Of a DNA stretch of 64,000 bases, positions 9,193 to 23,029 are shown piece by piece. The translations under genes were made by a program, and so were the position numbers. Every line of letters starts with the position of its first letter. Position 1 is the first letter of the stretch. The notes beneath the pieces are model-generated. The model was given only the letters and a program-made list of their open reading frames with translations. It did not search any database and was not told where the DNA came from. This stretch comes from Basidiobolus meristosporus CBS 931.73 (Eukaryota; Basidiobolomycota; Basidiobolomycetes; Basidiobolales; Basidiobolaceae). The DNA lies in the NCBI GenBank assembly GCA_002104905.1, contig MCFE01000009.1:186001-250000 (forward strand), in the 5' to 3' direction.

Positions 9193-12100
9193 ATGTGAGT
9201 ATCCCTTTCGCACAAACGACGCTTTATCCTTTCCGTATTAATCATGCCCCTCTATTTCAAGGCTAGTCACATCTAAAACGATCTCAAAGGCCGCCCTGTA
9301 TACACCGCGGCCGCGTTTCTGGCATGCTTATGTGTGGCCTTTTGTCCCCGTCTATCCTTCTTGGCTATTTATCTATCTATTCAGATATGAAGAATATCTT
9401 GGCTCTCAAGAATACACCTTTGTCTCTATCATCGCGATGCTTTCAGTTCACGCGCTCACCTTCCTGGTCTGCCAGTGGAGCATCGATATTTACGCTATGC
9501 TGACCTGTAAAAAGGTGTGTATATTTTCTGTCATCTCAGATGAGCCGGCTGGTCCGAATAATTAACTCCTTTATGTCCTCAAGGAATCCGACCCATTCCG
9601 TGCAAAACTCATCAAAATCACCCCTATCAAGTCTCGTGGCTCTAGTGCGCTATGTGAACTTATCACCAGTGAGGTAGCAATTCTAGCCTAGTGAATTCAC
9701 CTCGATTAGCTGTTAATTTTGCTGCTTCTACCCTCACAGGATAAGCAACTGTCATTTTTCTTTCAAAAGAAAAAGTACATCTACTCCAAAGAGAAACAGA
9801 CCTTCGAGAGACTCAAGTATCCCTGTGAAAATGAACCAACCCTCTCGGTTTTCCAAAGCTCCAGAGGCCTGGAGAGCGAGGATATGATCAAATCCGGCTT
9901 AACGAAATTCGGCCACAATCTGTTCGATATCCCCATTCCCACTTTCCAAGAACTCTTCTTAGAGCACCTGGTAGCACCATTCTTCGTATTCCAATTGTTC
10001 TGTGTAGCACTCTGGTGTTTGGATGATTACTGGTACTACTCACTGTTCACCCTGATGATGCTCTTCGTTTTTGAGTCTACCGTAGTGTTCCAGCGTTTGA
10101 AGACTCTCAAGGAGTTCCGCTCACTATCCATGCAGCCCTTCAAGATCAATGCTCGCCGTAATGGAAAGTGGGTTGAAGTTCAATCGGACGAGTTGATTCC
10201 TGGAGATCTCTGCTCTATTATCAGATCAACTGAAGAGACCGCAGTTCCCTGCGATATGATCTTGGTTGACGGCTCATGCATCGTTAACGAAGCTATGCTT
10301 TCGGGTGAATCCACTCCCCTATTGAAAGAGTCGATCGCGCTTCGTTCCCCCGAAGATGTATTGGACATGGAGCTTACCGACAAGAATCACATGTTGTTTG
10401 GCGGTACCAAGATTTTGCAGGTGACTCCCCCCTCCAACCCAGAGCTTCATGCCCCAGATAACGGTTGTATCGCGTATGTTCTTCGTACTGGATTTGGCTC
10501 CGCCCAAGGAAAACTTGTTCGTACTATGATCTACAGCACCGAGAGAGTCTCCGCCAACAATATGGAGGCGTTCATGTTCATTCTGTTCTTGTTGATCTTC
10601 GCCATTGCCGCATCCGCCTATGTTTGGATCGAAGGATCCAAGAATGAGTTGAGAAAGAGATCCAAGTTGGTTTTGGATTGCATCCTGATTATCACTTCTG
10701 TCGTGCCCCCCGAATTGCCCATGGAGCTTTCCTTGGCTGTCAATACCTCTTTAGTGGCTTTATCTAGATTTGCCATTTTCTGTACCGAACCTTTCCGCAT
10801 TCCTTTTGCTGGCAAGGTGGATGTCTGCTGCTTCGATAAGACTGGCACGTTGACAGGTGAAGATCTGGTTGTCGAAGGCATTGCTGGTATTGGAAAAGAG
10901 CCCAAAACGCTATACGATCCCAAGACTGTTCCCCATGACTCCGTTTTGACTTTGGCCAGTGCCCATGCTTTGGTGTTGTTGGAAGACGGCATAGTTGGTG
11001 ATCCAATGGAGAAAGTCTCTCTGGAGGCCATCGGATGGAACCTGGAGAAAGATGACCGTGTTCTTCCTAAGGATACCCGAGGAACTTCCATGCATATCCT
11101 CAGAAGATTCCAATTCTCATCTGCATTGAAGCGTATGTCTACCATCTCCAAGGTTACCGTCCCTGGGGGCAATAGCCGTCAGTACTTTATCGCGGTCAAG
11201 GGCGCCCCGGAAATCTTACAGAAGATGTATAAGAATGTCCCCAAGGATTATGAAGATGTTTATAAGTACTACAGTCGCCGTGGCAGCCGTGTCTTAGCCC
11301 TAGGTTACAAGCGCCTCACTACTCAACAATTGAGAGAAGATCAGATCGTCCACGTCGAAAGAGACTTCATCGAGTCAGAGTTGGAGTTTGCTGGCTTCCT
11401 TATTTTCCACTGTCCTCTCAAACCTGATTCCAAGAAGGCTGTTGCCATGTTGAACAACTCCTCTCATAGAGTGGTCATGATCACTGGTGATAACCCGCTT
11501 ACTGCCTGCCACGTTGCTTCCGAGTTGGAAATTGTTGAAAAGGATGTATTGGTTTTGGACTCTCCCGAAGCCGGAGTGCTGAAATGGCATTCGATTGACG
11601 ATGAGGTTACGATTGCTCTTGATACGGAGAACCCCAAATTTGACATTGAGTTGGTCAAGAAATACGACATGTGTTTGACTGGTTCAGCGCTACAGTACCT
11701 TGAAGGAAAGCCAGAACTTGCCAAGTTCCTCAGATATGTTTGGGTGTACGCTCGAGTCTCCCCTAGTCAAAAAGAACTGATCTTGAATGGTCTCAAAGAA
11801 GCTGGCTATGTTACTTTAATGTGCGGTGACGGGACAAATGACGTAGGTGCTCTTAAGCAAGCCGACATCGGTGTTGCTTTGCTTGACGGAACTCCAGAGG
11901 ATCTCGAAAAGATTGCTGCCAAGGCCCGTTTGGAGCGCGCCAAGCAGATTTACGAGCAGCAGAAGAAGATGGCAGAGAAGTTCAATATGCCACCACCCCC
12001 ACCACCACCCGCCTTGACACAAGCTATTCAACATGCCACCAACACTATTGAAAATCCCGCGAACCGACCAAGACCCGCTACCGGTAGAAACCCTCAAGAG

Positions 12101-12990
12101 CAAATTGCCAGTCTGTCTGAACAACTCTTACAAGAGCTGGATGACGAGGTGCCAGTGTTGAAATTCGGAGATGCATCTGTTGCAGCACCTTTTACCTCCA
12201 AGCTATCTACCGTCCTCTCTATCTGCAACATCATTCGCCAGGGCCGTTGTACCTTGGTTGCCACCATCCAGATGTACAAGATTCTCGCTTTGAACTGCCT
12301 CATTTCGGCCTACAGTTTAAGTGTCATGTATTTGGATGGAGTGAAGTTTGGTGATTATCAGGCCACCATCTCGGGTGTTCTTATGTCGGTCTGCTTCCTA
12401 TGCATTTCCCGCGCCAAGCCATTGGAGCAGTTATCCAAGGAGAGACCTCAAGCCAACATCTTCAACTTCTATATTCTGCTCTCTGTTCTCGGGCAGTTTG
12501 CAGTTCACATCATCTCACTCATCTACATCACCTATCTTTCGAAGACATACGAAGAGTAAGTTGATCACTCGCAATGCTTTAGATGCCCATCAGCACTAAT
12601 CGAACTTTCAATCACAGGCAGAAACCTGTCAATCTTGACGGAGATTTTGAACCCAATCTACTGAACAGCGGTGTTTACTTGATTTATCTCTCCATGCAGG
12701 TGTCCACTTTTGCCATCAACTATCAAGGGTATCCATTCCGTGAGAGCCTGCAGGACAACAAGATGATGTACTACGGTTTGGTCACAGTTGGTGGAATTGC
12801 AGTCGTTGCCGCCACCGAATTCGTTGATGAGCTGAACAGCTGGCTTCAGTTGGTTCCATTCCCATTCCCTTTCAAGCTGAGACTGGTTGCCACCTTGTTC
12901 CTAGATTTCGGAGTCTCCTATGCCATTGAAGTGGTCACCAAGCGCTTCTTTGCAAACAACCTTCCCAAGGACATCGTCAAGAGAGATTAG
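9193..12990 (+). CDS. SPF1: SPF1-type P5A ATPase of the ER
   Basis: Five exons: 9193-9194, 9262-9514, 9584-9673, 9740-12555 and 12618-12990. The model gives 1177 residues (yeast Spf1 has about 1215). P5A ATPases are ER transmembrane-helix dislocases that remove mistargeted membrane proteins. Signatures: N-terminal membrane segments with YEEYLGSQEYTF and HALTFLVCQWS, LSGEST (actuator), PPELPMELSLAVNTSL (the P5A M4 motif), CFDKTGTLT with the phosphorylated Asp near residue 481, the KGAPE nucleotide-binding motif, and GDGTNDVGALKQADIGVALL near residue 811. A Pro/Gln-rich loop (PPPPPPPAL) sits before the last membrane helices. The only reading I find that gives an ATG in frame with the N-terminus splits it as AT|G across a GTGAGT...CAAG intron. 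The gene lies just upstream of the septin on the same strand. Confidence 0.95.
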
Positions 12991-13477
12991 ATTTCTCCAT
13001 AGATTTGCAAGACGAAGTGTCCATCCTCTGTTGTCGCCCTTTACTTATTCCTTTTATTCTCCTCGACAATTTTATTCTCCATCAACAGAATAATAAAAAC
13101 CGATCAATCGAATCCCCTCCTCTTGACTAGTTGATGCACGCTACAAATATCTAGATCGGTGGTACGATTTTAATGAATTTCACCAATCCGGAAAGTGAGC
13201 CATTTTTGGCATTCTGGATAAATTGGATAACTTAAGTTAGGGAGTGAACTCATCTGGAATGTTGACTCGATGGAGGGAGAGTGAAGAGGGGGGTTCTGAA
13301 TAAGGATTGGCCACTGATTGGCTCTTAGGGAGTGTTCCCTTTCTACCCACCAAAGCGGCGGTGTTAATATCCTAGTTTAGCTGCTTGTCACTCAATACAT
13401 CATCTCAGCACAACTTACATCGTTGATCACCAGCTTGATACCTCCACACTCTTCCCTTGACAACCCTAAATATATCT
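12991..13477. other. Intergenic region SPF1 to septin
   Basis: About 490 bp. AATAAT/AATAAAA signals near 13089-13097 suit SPF1 polyadenylation. The remainder should be the septin promoter. No gene seen. Confidence 0.45.
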
Positions 13478-15472
13478 ATGGCTCGCTTAACTGGTTCGTC
13501 TATCATCTTTGGAGCCGTCGATTTCCGTTCTAGTACTAATATACTTCCCTCCACTCCAGCTGATACCTTATCTAGTGGCTCGCCTCCACTTCCCAACGGA
13601 GTTAAAGTTAGTGCGTTTGACTGTTCTGCGTAGCGAGGGGAAAATATCTAACTCCCAGATTGACACAGTCGCCAGTAAAAAAGGCCCTTCAAGGCTATGT
13701 TGGTTTCTCCAAACTGCCAAAGCAAGTTCACCGACGCTCAGTGAAAAACGGCTTCTATTTCACTTGTATGATAGTTGGTAATCCCTGGATGCTTGCCTAT
13801 TGAGTAGATTACAGAAGTATTTAGCCTTAGTTTAGGAGAGTCCGGCCTAGGGAAGTCTACCCTTGTCAATACCCTCTTCAACACTTCCCTCTATCCGCCT
13901 AAGCAGCAGTCTCCCTTGCAAGAAGAGTCCCCCAAGACTGTTGAAATCCAGGCCATTAGCGCAGGTAATGCTGGTAAGCCTCTGCTCCACGGGACAGACC
14001 ATTAATTTCCATTTCCAGACATCATCGAGGAGGAAGTGAAATTAAGATTGACAGTAATTGATACGCCTGGATTTGGCGACTACGTCAACAATGAAGACAG
14101 GTACCTCACGCAGAGTCTTCCATCACCTTTTCAGCTCTGGCTTACACATCCTTGGTAGTTGGAGACCGATTATGGATAACATTGAATCTCGCTTCGATGC
14201 GTACCTGGAGCAAGAGAATCGAGTGAACCGTAGTCGCATGGTCGACAATCGGGTTCATGCTTGCATCTACTTTATCGCACCTACTGGTCATGCGTAAGTG
14301 GCTCGCCTGAATTAACCGTTGCCTCAGACTTCAACTGATTGACTCGTATGAACAGGCTCAAGCCCCTAGACGTCGAATTCATGAAACGACTTCACACCAA
14401 AGTTAACCTAATCCCAGTCATCGCCAAATCCGATACGATGACCGAAGAAGAAATTCAAGGGTTCAAACAAAGAGTTGTTACTTTCCACCACACTGTTAAT
14501 CCTTCAAGCAACTGACCCCGTGTCATAATGATAGATACTCGCTGACATTCACCACCATGGAATTGAGATCTTCAAACCTTCCCCTTACACAAACGACAAC
14601 CCCGAGACGCTTGCGCAGAATCGGGAAGTGGTGGTATGTTGGTATTGAATGGGGACAAGGATTGTCGGACGATAACACCTCATCATCATAGGAAAAGATT
14701 CCATTCGCTATCGTGGGTAGCGATTACGAAGTCGAAGTCGAGGGAAAAATGGTCCGTGGCCGTAAATATCCATGGGGAGTGATTGAGGGTAGGCGGTGAT
14801 GGTAGAGCATTGTACTAAAAATCCTATCTAACCGTTCGAAGTGGACAACGAGGAGCACTGCGATTTCATTAAGCTGCGCCAGATGTTGATCAGGTAGGTG
14901 GCATTCGGCAACCCCTTCCCTCGCATGACAAGTATACTGAACCAGAGTGTGCTTGGGTAGAACTCATATGGAAGAATTGAAAGAACATACTAGCACACTT
15001 ATTTATGAGAATTATCGAGCCTCAAAGCTCCAGGCGTTGGGCATAGAGCAGGATCCCTCAGTATTCAAAGATATCAAGTAGGTATCCTCCATTCGATCGC
15101 CTCTTCCAACCGCTTGTTCACCCCACCAATTATCCCAGCCCACTGGCCAAGATGGAAGAAGAGCGTAAGATACACGAAAACAAGATGGCCAAGATGGAGG
15201 CAGAGATGAAGATGGTATTCCAGCAGAAGGTCCAGGAAAAGGAAGACAAACTGAAGCAGACCGAGGATGAGGTAAGGTCCACTTTATATGCCGGGATTTA
15301 CGGCCACTTATGAACCGAACCTATGTAGCTCTATCACCGTCACAAGGAAATGAAGGAGGCGTTGGAGAAGCAGCAGTACGAGTTGGAACAAAAGAAGAAA
15401 CGCTTAGAAGCCGATGAGAGACCCAGCACCGCTGAGAAAAGCAAAAAGAAGACGTTTGGGTTTAAGAACTAA
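13478..15472 (+). CDS. CDC3: Septin, CDC3-like
   Basis: Multi-exon GTPase with many 45-70 nt introns. First exons: 13478-13493, 13560-13606, 13669-13777, and 13836 onward; the stop is at 15470-15472. The septin core opens with [21 protein letters not shown]. Then come the P-loop GESGLGKST (split by an intron after IVG), the G3 motif [13 protein letters not shown], the septin signature [17 protein letters not shown], and G4 AKSD. Late core sequence includes [12 protein letters not shown], then [24 protein letters not shown] coiled coil follows ([20 protein letters not shown] to [11 protein letters not shown]), ending KKKTFGFKN. The core-to-tail junction most resembles fungal Cdc3. Septins polymerise into filaments and rings at the cell cortex and septa. 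A partial copy of the last exons lies at 20.5-20.8 kb. Confidence 0.9.
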
Positions 15473-15766
15473 TTAATATGTACGGAACCCATGGTTCATC
15501 ATGCACATTGCAAATAGCTGGGTTTGTGTGTGAGTTGGTCGCTATTTAATTCCCATCTGTCTGGCACAACTCGAAGTATACTTGAAAGCACTCCTCTACA
15601 AAATAATGCCAATAAATTCGAAGGAAATACGCATCATTATCAGGTGTGAACGATACTGCCTAGTGCCCGGATCCTGTATATTCAAGAGTCTCAATAGCGT
15701 GCAGGCTGAATGATTTTTATTGCTGCTCGGAATGGTGGCACCTGTACGCATATTTACCATACAAAC

Positions 15767-17604
15767 TCATTCCATTGATGTTGAGTTCGATAAGAAAGCC
15801 TCTTCCACATATCTACTGTAGAAATCCATTTTTACAACTGACCTGTTGTCCTCGGTTTCGCTGCTTGTTGCGTTAGGCCCAAATACGAGAGCCTTACCAG
15901 TGTCAAAGCTGCTCCAGCCATTCTGGCTGAGATCCTCACCATATGCAAACCTGGCCCAATATTCAACCAATTTCTGGGCAACCAGTGTTTCGTGTGGGGT
16001 CAACACATTGGTATGAAAAAAGGTTGGCAACAAGTCTGAGGCATGGTGAACGGCGGGTGGCAATCCCGTAGCGTTCGATATGATCTTGATGAATTCCTCA
16101 ATAGGTTGATCGAAATGGTAATACCACGTCTTGAATTTGCCCTGTGCCGCCCATCTCTTAGCATATTCATGAATAGGGCCGTGGAACATGAAGTCACCGT
16201 TTATACTGCTTCCGAGGGCAACCCATTCTTGTGTGTTGTTCGACTGTGGCTCAGGATAAAGGCTTACGAATTCTTGTCTTAAATTCTGTGGGAGCTGTGT
16301 CTCAACATAGGCTTTGTACCCTTCAGGCTTCGTAAGATTGTTGAGTTCACTAAATAACGTACCCTGGGAGCAACAGCAGATGGGGTTAATTCGTACCAAT
16401 TGTCGAATTCTTTGCATCAACAAACCTCGTCTTTACAATCGCCAATGATCACTGCTTCAACGCTTTCATCGTATCCCTCGAACTCCAGAGCCTGCTTGAT
16501 GATATCACCATAAATCAGAACATTATCTTGATGTGGCAAAGTTACAGCCCCTAGTGCGTTGGCATCGCTGATTAGCGTAGTATAGTTGATTTGACGGAGT
16601 GCGTCAACCTTTCCCTGGCTATCCAAGTTCTTGTCAATCCCATATTTCTCCAGAAGTTTGTCAAATAATGGCTGATCATTTGCAACAGGCGCTAGAGGTA
16701 AAGTATTGATAGTCCCTGATTGCAGAATCGCTCGCTTGAACAGACCACGGTTGATAAGCATATGATAGTGGATAGCGATGGCCCCAGCTGATTCACCATA
16801 TACTGTGATATTCTCTGGGTCACCACCGAAGTGCTGGATGTTCTTCTTCACCCATTCGAGCCCTAGCTTCTGGTCCATCAGTCCCCAGTTTCCAACTGCC
16901 TTGTCTGTACCTGTCAACGAAGTATCATTTGAAATAGTGGTGGCGATGTCATTTCCAGCCAGAAAACCAAGCACACCCAGTCGATAGTTAATCGTAACGA
17001 TAACGACGGGGTGCGAGATATTCTTGGTGTAGGGAATGACATTTTCCGCATCTAGATGGTCAGCATTAATTATACTACATCTCAACGAAGACACAGGCGT
17101 TTGTGATATTTTTACCATATGGGTAGTGACTATTACCCCCCTGAATCAATGAACCACCATGAATCCAAACCATCACGGGTAATTTGGTGCTGTTGGTATC
17201 TGGGGTGTACACATTCAGATTTAAGCAGTCATGCTCACTGGCCACTGCACCTGGAGCGTCAACTCCAAAAACATTACTCAATATTTGTGGGCAGTATGGA
17301 CTGCAATGACCATTAGTAAAACAATGTGCAAAAACGAAACAAGCTCCTGAGCAAATCCCACTTACCCATAGCGAGTACTATCTCGCTCACCTTCCCAGGT
17401 CGCGTTGTATGGTGATGCAGGATACCAACGTTTGGTCACATTGGCAAATGGGATTCCTAGGAAGCATTGTGCCCCTTCGCTGGTCACCCCGCCTCGAAGT
17501 ATTCCGTGACCGGGAAGATTAAGTGTCGTGGTTGTAGTAAAGTTTACACCGCTTGCTGTTAACGCAAACAAGGAGACAGTAGCAATGACTGTATACAGTA
17601 CCAT
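15767..17604 (-). CDS. Secreted type-B carboxylesterase CE1
   Basis: Four exons, read downward: 17604-17366, 17300-17116, 17051-16426 and 16363-15767, giving 548 residues. The start is the Met that aligns in all copies (MVLYT/MALYT/MSLWT) and opens a signal peptide. The alpha/beta-hydrolase (COesterase) domain has [37 protein letters not shown], the nucleophile elbow GESAG (Ser near 229), the acid in CKDEG (Glu near 350, created exactly at the intron 3 junction) and His near 457 in HHASD. The triad is complete. Many N-x-S/T sites fit secretion. Substrate is unknown; the family includes lipases, cholinesterases and general esterases. It is the first of seven tandem copies and lies tail-to-tail with the septin, 294 bp away. 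A 430-bp stretch of exon 3 is virtually the same as in CE3. Confidence 0.93.
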
Positions 17605-17737
17605 TGGTGTGAAATGCAAATAATGCAACAGGTAATGGTGATAGAATTACACTTCCCCATCTTAGCCAGGTATGGTTTATGTACCTCGCAAATCTGATGA
17701 TTCATCGTATGAATTTGTAAAAGCAGCATTCGGCTAT

Positions 17738-17752
17738 TTCCATTTATTGGCA
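17738..17752 (-). promoter_or_regulatory. Conserved palindrome upstream of CE1
   Basis: TTCCATTTATTGGCA, the CE1 version of the shared TGCCA-N5-TGGCA element, 134 bp before the start codon. On the coding strand it contains a CCAAT-like GCCAATAA. Binding by a regulator is inference from conservation between copies. Confidence 0.5.
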
Positions 17753-17934
17753 GACTAGGAGGTTGTGACGTGCATTCATGCAAAGTTTAGGGCCAAAAGC
17801 CCTATATCCCCTTCCTCAACCAATCCTATGGTGAACCAGAGGTAGAGGTATCTGCAGCCATCAAATCAATCATCAGATAATGCATAGGTGCGATCATGTT
17901 TTTTGCCCAAGACCAATACGGTCACTTGAATAAA

Positions 17935-18816
17935 AAATCGTGGTATGCAATATGCTATGTTCGATATGGTCTTAATGAATACCTCTATGGGTTCATCGAA
18001 ATGGTAGTACCACGCCTTGTATTTGCCTTGTGTTGCTCAGCTCTTGGCATAAAGATGGATAGGGCCATGGAACATGAAATCGCCTTTTATACTGCTTCCA
18101 AGGACTACCCACTCTATCCTATTGTTCAACTGTGGCTCAGGATAAAGGCTTACGAATTCTTGTCTCAAATTCTGTGGGATCTGCGTATCGAAATAGTTTT
18201 TGTATCCTTCAGGCTTCGTAAGATTGTTGTATTTGCTGAAGGTTACACCCGAGGAATATTGCAGAGGAAGTTATTTCTTAGAAATCTGTCAGGTTGCTTA
18301 CACAAGCCAACCTCGCCTCTATAGTCGCCAACGATGACTGCTTCGATGCACTCATCGTATCCTTCGAGCTCTAGAGTCTGCTTTGTAGTATCATCATGTA
18401 TTAGAACATCGTCCTGATGTGGCAAAGGAGCAGCCCATAGCGCATTGGCATCGCTGATTAGCGTAGTATAGTTGATTTGACGGAGAGCATCAACCTTTGC
18501 CTGACTATTCAAGTTCTTGCCAATCCCATATTTCTTCAGAAGTTTGTCAAATAATGGTTGATCATCTCCAATAAGTCGAAGTGGTGCAGTATTGATAGTA
18601 CCTGATTGCAAAATCGCTCGCTTGAACAGACTACGGTTGATAAGCATATGATGGTGGATAGCGATGGCCCCAGCTGATTCACCATATGCCGTGATTTTCT
18701 CTGGGCCAGTATTGAAGTATTGGATGTTCTTTTTCACCAGTACGAGTCCCAATACTTGGTCCATCAATCCCCAGTTTCCAACTGCCTTATCTTTTCCAGT
18801 AAGCGAGGTGTCGCCC
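17935..18816 (-). pseudogene. Truncated carboxylesterase pseudogene CE2
   Basis: This copy aligns with CE1 from the middle of exon 3 ([20 protein letters not shown] region) to just before the catalytic His. Exons 1, 2 and the start of exon 3 are missing. The 5' break at about 18816-18830 joins directly to upstream-type sequence. GESAG is still present, but the Trp codon after YAKS is TGA and the 3' end stops aligning near 17935. The remnant cannot encode a working hydrolase. A 174-codon open stretch (18243-18767) survives and is translated sequence of the same family. Confidence 0.85.
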
Positions 18817-20530
18817 GGTTAGACCACGTTATCTGTTTGAAACCAGTCTGTAAACAAAGTAAATAATGCCATGGAAAATCGTGGCAAAAAATAAGTTATA
18901 CCTTCCTATAGTTGATATGTACTTTCCGAGATCATGGGGAATACGTTTTAGCTCGTAATTACCGGGATTCCCAGCTATGTAGACTATAATAAGACCTGGT
19001 TGAGCATTCAGTCTTGGTGACAACAGGACTGAGATATGGAATTGACAATATTGCTAGCATGACTAATGGTTGCGATTCATATACCTCATTTGAGGCAAAT
19101 ATAGTAAATGTTTGCATACCTAGAAGTCTATTTCGCTAGCTCAGTATAGCAGTTGCCACTGACTTTTGATAGCACTCATCAACGCTCACTAGATCGCTAG
19201 TAGTGGTAAATGATATTTATATGAATTGTCAACAAACAATCACGTAAATGGCTCCGAAATAGATATCAGAGAATTTCATTTCTCTGATTGTTCAAAATAA
19301 GGGAAATCTCGAGAAACACCCTAACCTTCTCGTGCTACATTGTATAGCCTTTATTGATACATCTTCTTATTAGGCTTGCGGAGATCTTGCCAATGCTTAA
19401 TTTGGCGCTGTAAATCACCACCAAATCCAGTGACTATTCTCTAAACACTTTTGCCCAGTTGGGGTTTAAATGATCACATAATCATCTCACAGCAGAAAGT
19501 ACCCTACCTATACATTTGCTGATATATTCATATGCGTAATCTTTGCTTTACTTCCACAGTACCGAATAGTGGGCAATTAGAGTCTACGAAAACGATACAA
19601 GGTCCCGTAAAATGCCTGCAAACAATTTTGCATAGTCGTTCACAACATATCTTTGTATTTTAGAAATCGAGTCTTCAACTGCAATCTAATACATCGATTG
19701 TAAACTGACTCTACTGGATGCGGTTGAAAATTTGCTACTATGCACTTCCAGGGAACTAGAGACTTCTATGAACCGGATAGTCTAATCATTTCCGTGAGCA
19801 TGAATATTATCATAAAGCAAAAGTACCTGGCAAATCGGATGATGTATCATTAATACTCGTAGCTGGGGCAGCTGGTTGTTGCCACTTATTGGCAGACTAA
19901 GAGGCTGCGGCTCGTTCTTGTAAGACTAAAGCTAATAAACTATGGATGTTGAATCAGCGAGGCTAAACCATTCCCACAGATCTAGAAGTAGAGATCAGCA
20001 GCTACCAAGCCATTACCTAGAAAATATTACGGATACATGTTGTCAGCTTGAGGCCAGTTTGATCCAATCAAAAAAGACAAAAATACCATGAAAATAGCGG
20101 CAACTAATAGCTATTTATGCCTACAGTTGATATGCACTTTCCAGGACACTCGGGAATAAGTAGTAGCCTGTAATTACCGGGCATTTCCTGATTAAGAGCA
20201 CTGTAATAAGTCCAGGCTGATTATTCAGTCTTAGTGGCCACAGGACTGACATAATTGTTCTCTTAGTCAAGTGATCGCGTGTGCGGAACTCTGTGATATA
20301 TCGTGCTAGAATACTATTGACAAGCTTCATTCAAAGTATTGGAAGCGTTTAAAGTCATGGAGACAGATTTCATTAGATTTCATTTATTGTTTAGAATTGC
20401 GGAAATCCCGAGAAACGAATCCACTGTTGGGTACTCCCTCGGGTGAAATGTGTCAACTTCAAGGTAGGATCGATTGCTAATGGAAATAGTAGCACCTATC
20501 AATTATCCTGATCCTTTGGCCTAGGTGTAA
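18817..20530. other. Duplicated esterase upstream sequence without intact gene
   Basis: Two blocks are related to each other: about 18830-19025 and about 20040-20335. Both share GTTGATATG-ACTTTCC, TAATTACCGGG and CAGTCTT-GTG--CACAGGACTGA-type stretches, and relatives occur upstream of CE3 near 23280-23370. They are the far-upstream part of an esterase unit. A promoter-like stretch at about 19830-19960 (including the palindrome) has no esterase body behind it. The rest, about 19030-19830 and 20340-20530, shows no feature I can support. Confidence 0.6.
19880..19894 (-). promoter_or_regulatory. Orphan esterase-type palindrome
   Basis: TGCCACTTATTGGCA, a good match to the array palindrome, in a promoter-like context (a GGCAAATCGGATGATGTATCAT relative of the other copies is nearby). 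No esterase first exon follows, so it is likely a promoter left behind by a deletion. Confidence 0.5.
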
Positions 20531-20824
20531 GAAGAGCGTAGAATAGCGAAGAAAAAATGGCATATACGCATTTCACCAGTAGGTTCAGAGAAGAAAGACA
20601 AACCGAAACAGACCAAGGATGAGGTAAGGTCCACTTTATATGCCGGGATTTACGGCCACTTATGAACCGAACCTATGTAGCTCTATCACCGCCACAAGGA
20701 AATGAAGGAGGCGTTGGAGAAGCAGCAGTACGAGTTGGAACAAAAGAAGAAACGCCTAGAAGCCGATGCGAGGCCCAGCACCGCTGAGAAAAGCAAAAAG
20801 AAGACGTTTGGGTTTAAGAATTAA
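20531..20824 (+). pseudogene. Septin 3'-end fragment
   Basis: Copy of the last two septin exons and the intron between them, equivalent to about 15170-15474. The intron (GTAAGGTCCACTTTATATGC...) is nearly unchanged. The final exon still reads through [19 protein letters not shown] to TFGFKN and stop, with few changes such as DERP to DARP. The upstream part of the fragment is shortened and disordered, and there is no GTPase domain. It is a passenger of the esterase duplication, not a gene. Confidence 0.88.
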
Positions 20825-21045
20825 TTAATATGTACGGAGCCCATGGTTCATCGTGCACATTGCAAATAGCTGGGTTTGTATGTGGGTTGGCCGCAATTTG
20901 ACTCCCATGCTTGTGAAGTGTGAGCAATGCTAGAGCTTTAGCATATCCAAACCATATCCATTCGGCAGTAATGATAATATGCGAACTCGGCAACCTTTAT
21001 TGCGCAAAATAACAATCCTTGGTCACATATTTGCCATAAAACTCA

Positions 21046-22878
<1,833 letters not shown>

Positions 22879-23014
22879 CGGAGTGCAATACAAGCAATGT
22901 AGTAAATTTGAAGTGATGATCGAATTATCCTTGAAAACCTGGCTGTACGTGGCTTATGTACCTTGCAAATCCGATAATGCATCATTTAGGCTTGTAACTG
23001 CAGCATTCGGTTGT

Positions 23015-23029
23015 TGCCATTTATTGGTA
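23015..23029 (-). promoter_or_regulatory. Conserved palindrome upstream of CE3
   Basis: TGCCATTTATTGGTA, 137 bp before the CE3 start, in the same flanking context (TTGTAACTGCAGCATTCGG before it on the plus strand). Confidence 0.55.

Noticed and set aside
9719-9739. SPF1 starting at 9719
   Set aside because: These codons are the 3' end of an intron (CCCTCACAG acceptor); conserved N-terminal exons lie upstream.
17896-18324. 142-residue plus-strand frame over CE2
   Set aside because: Antisense shadow of the esterase pseudogene.
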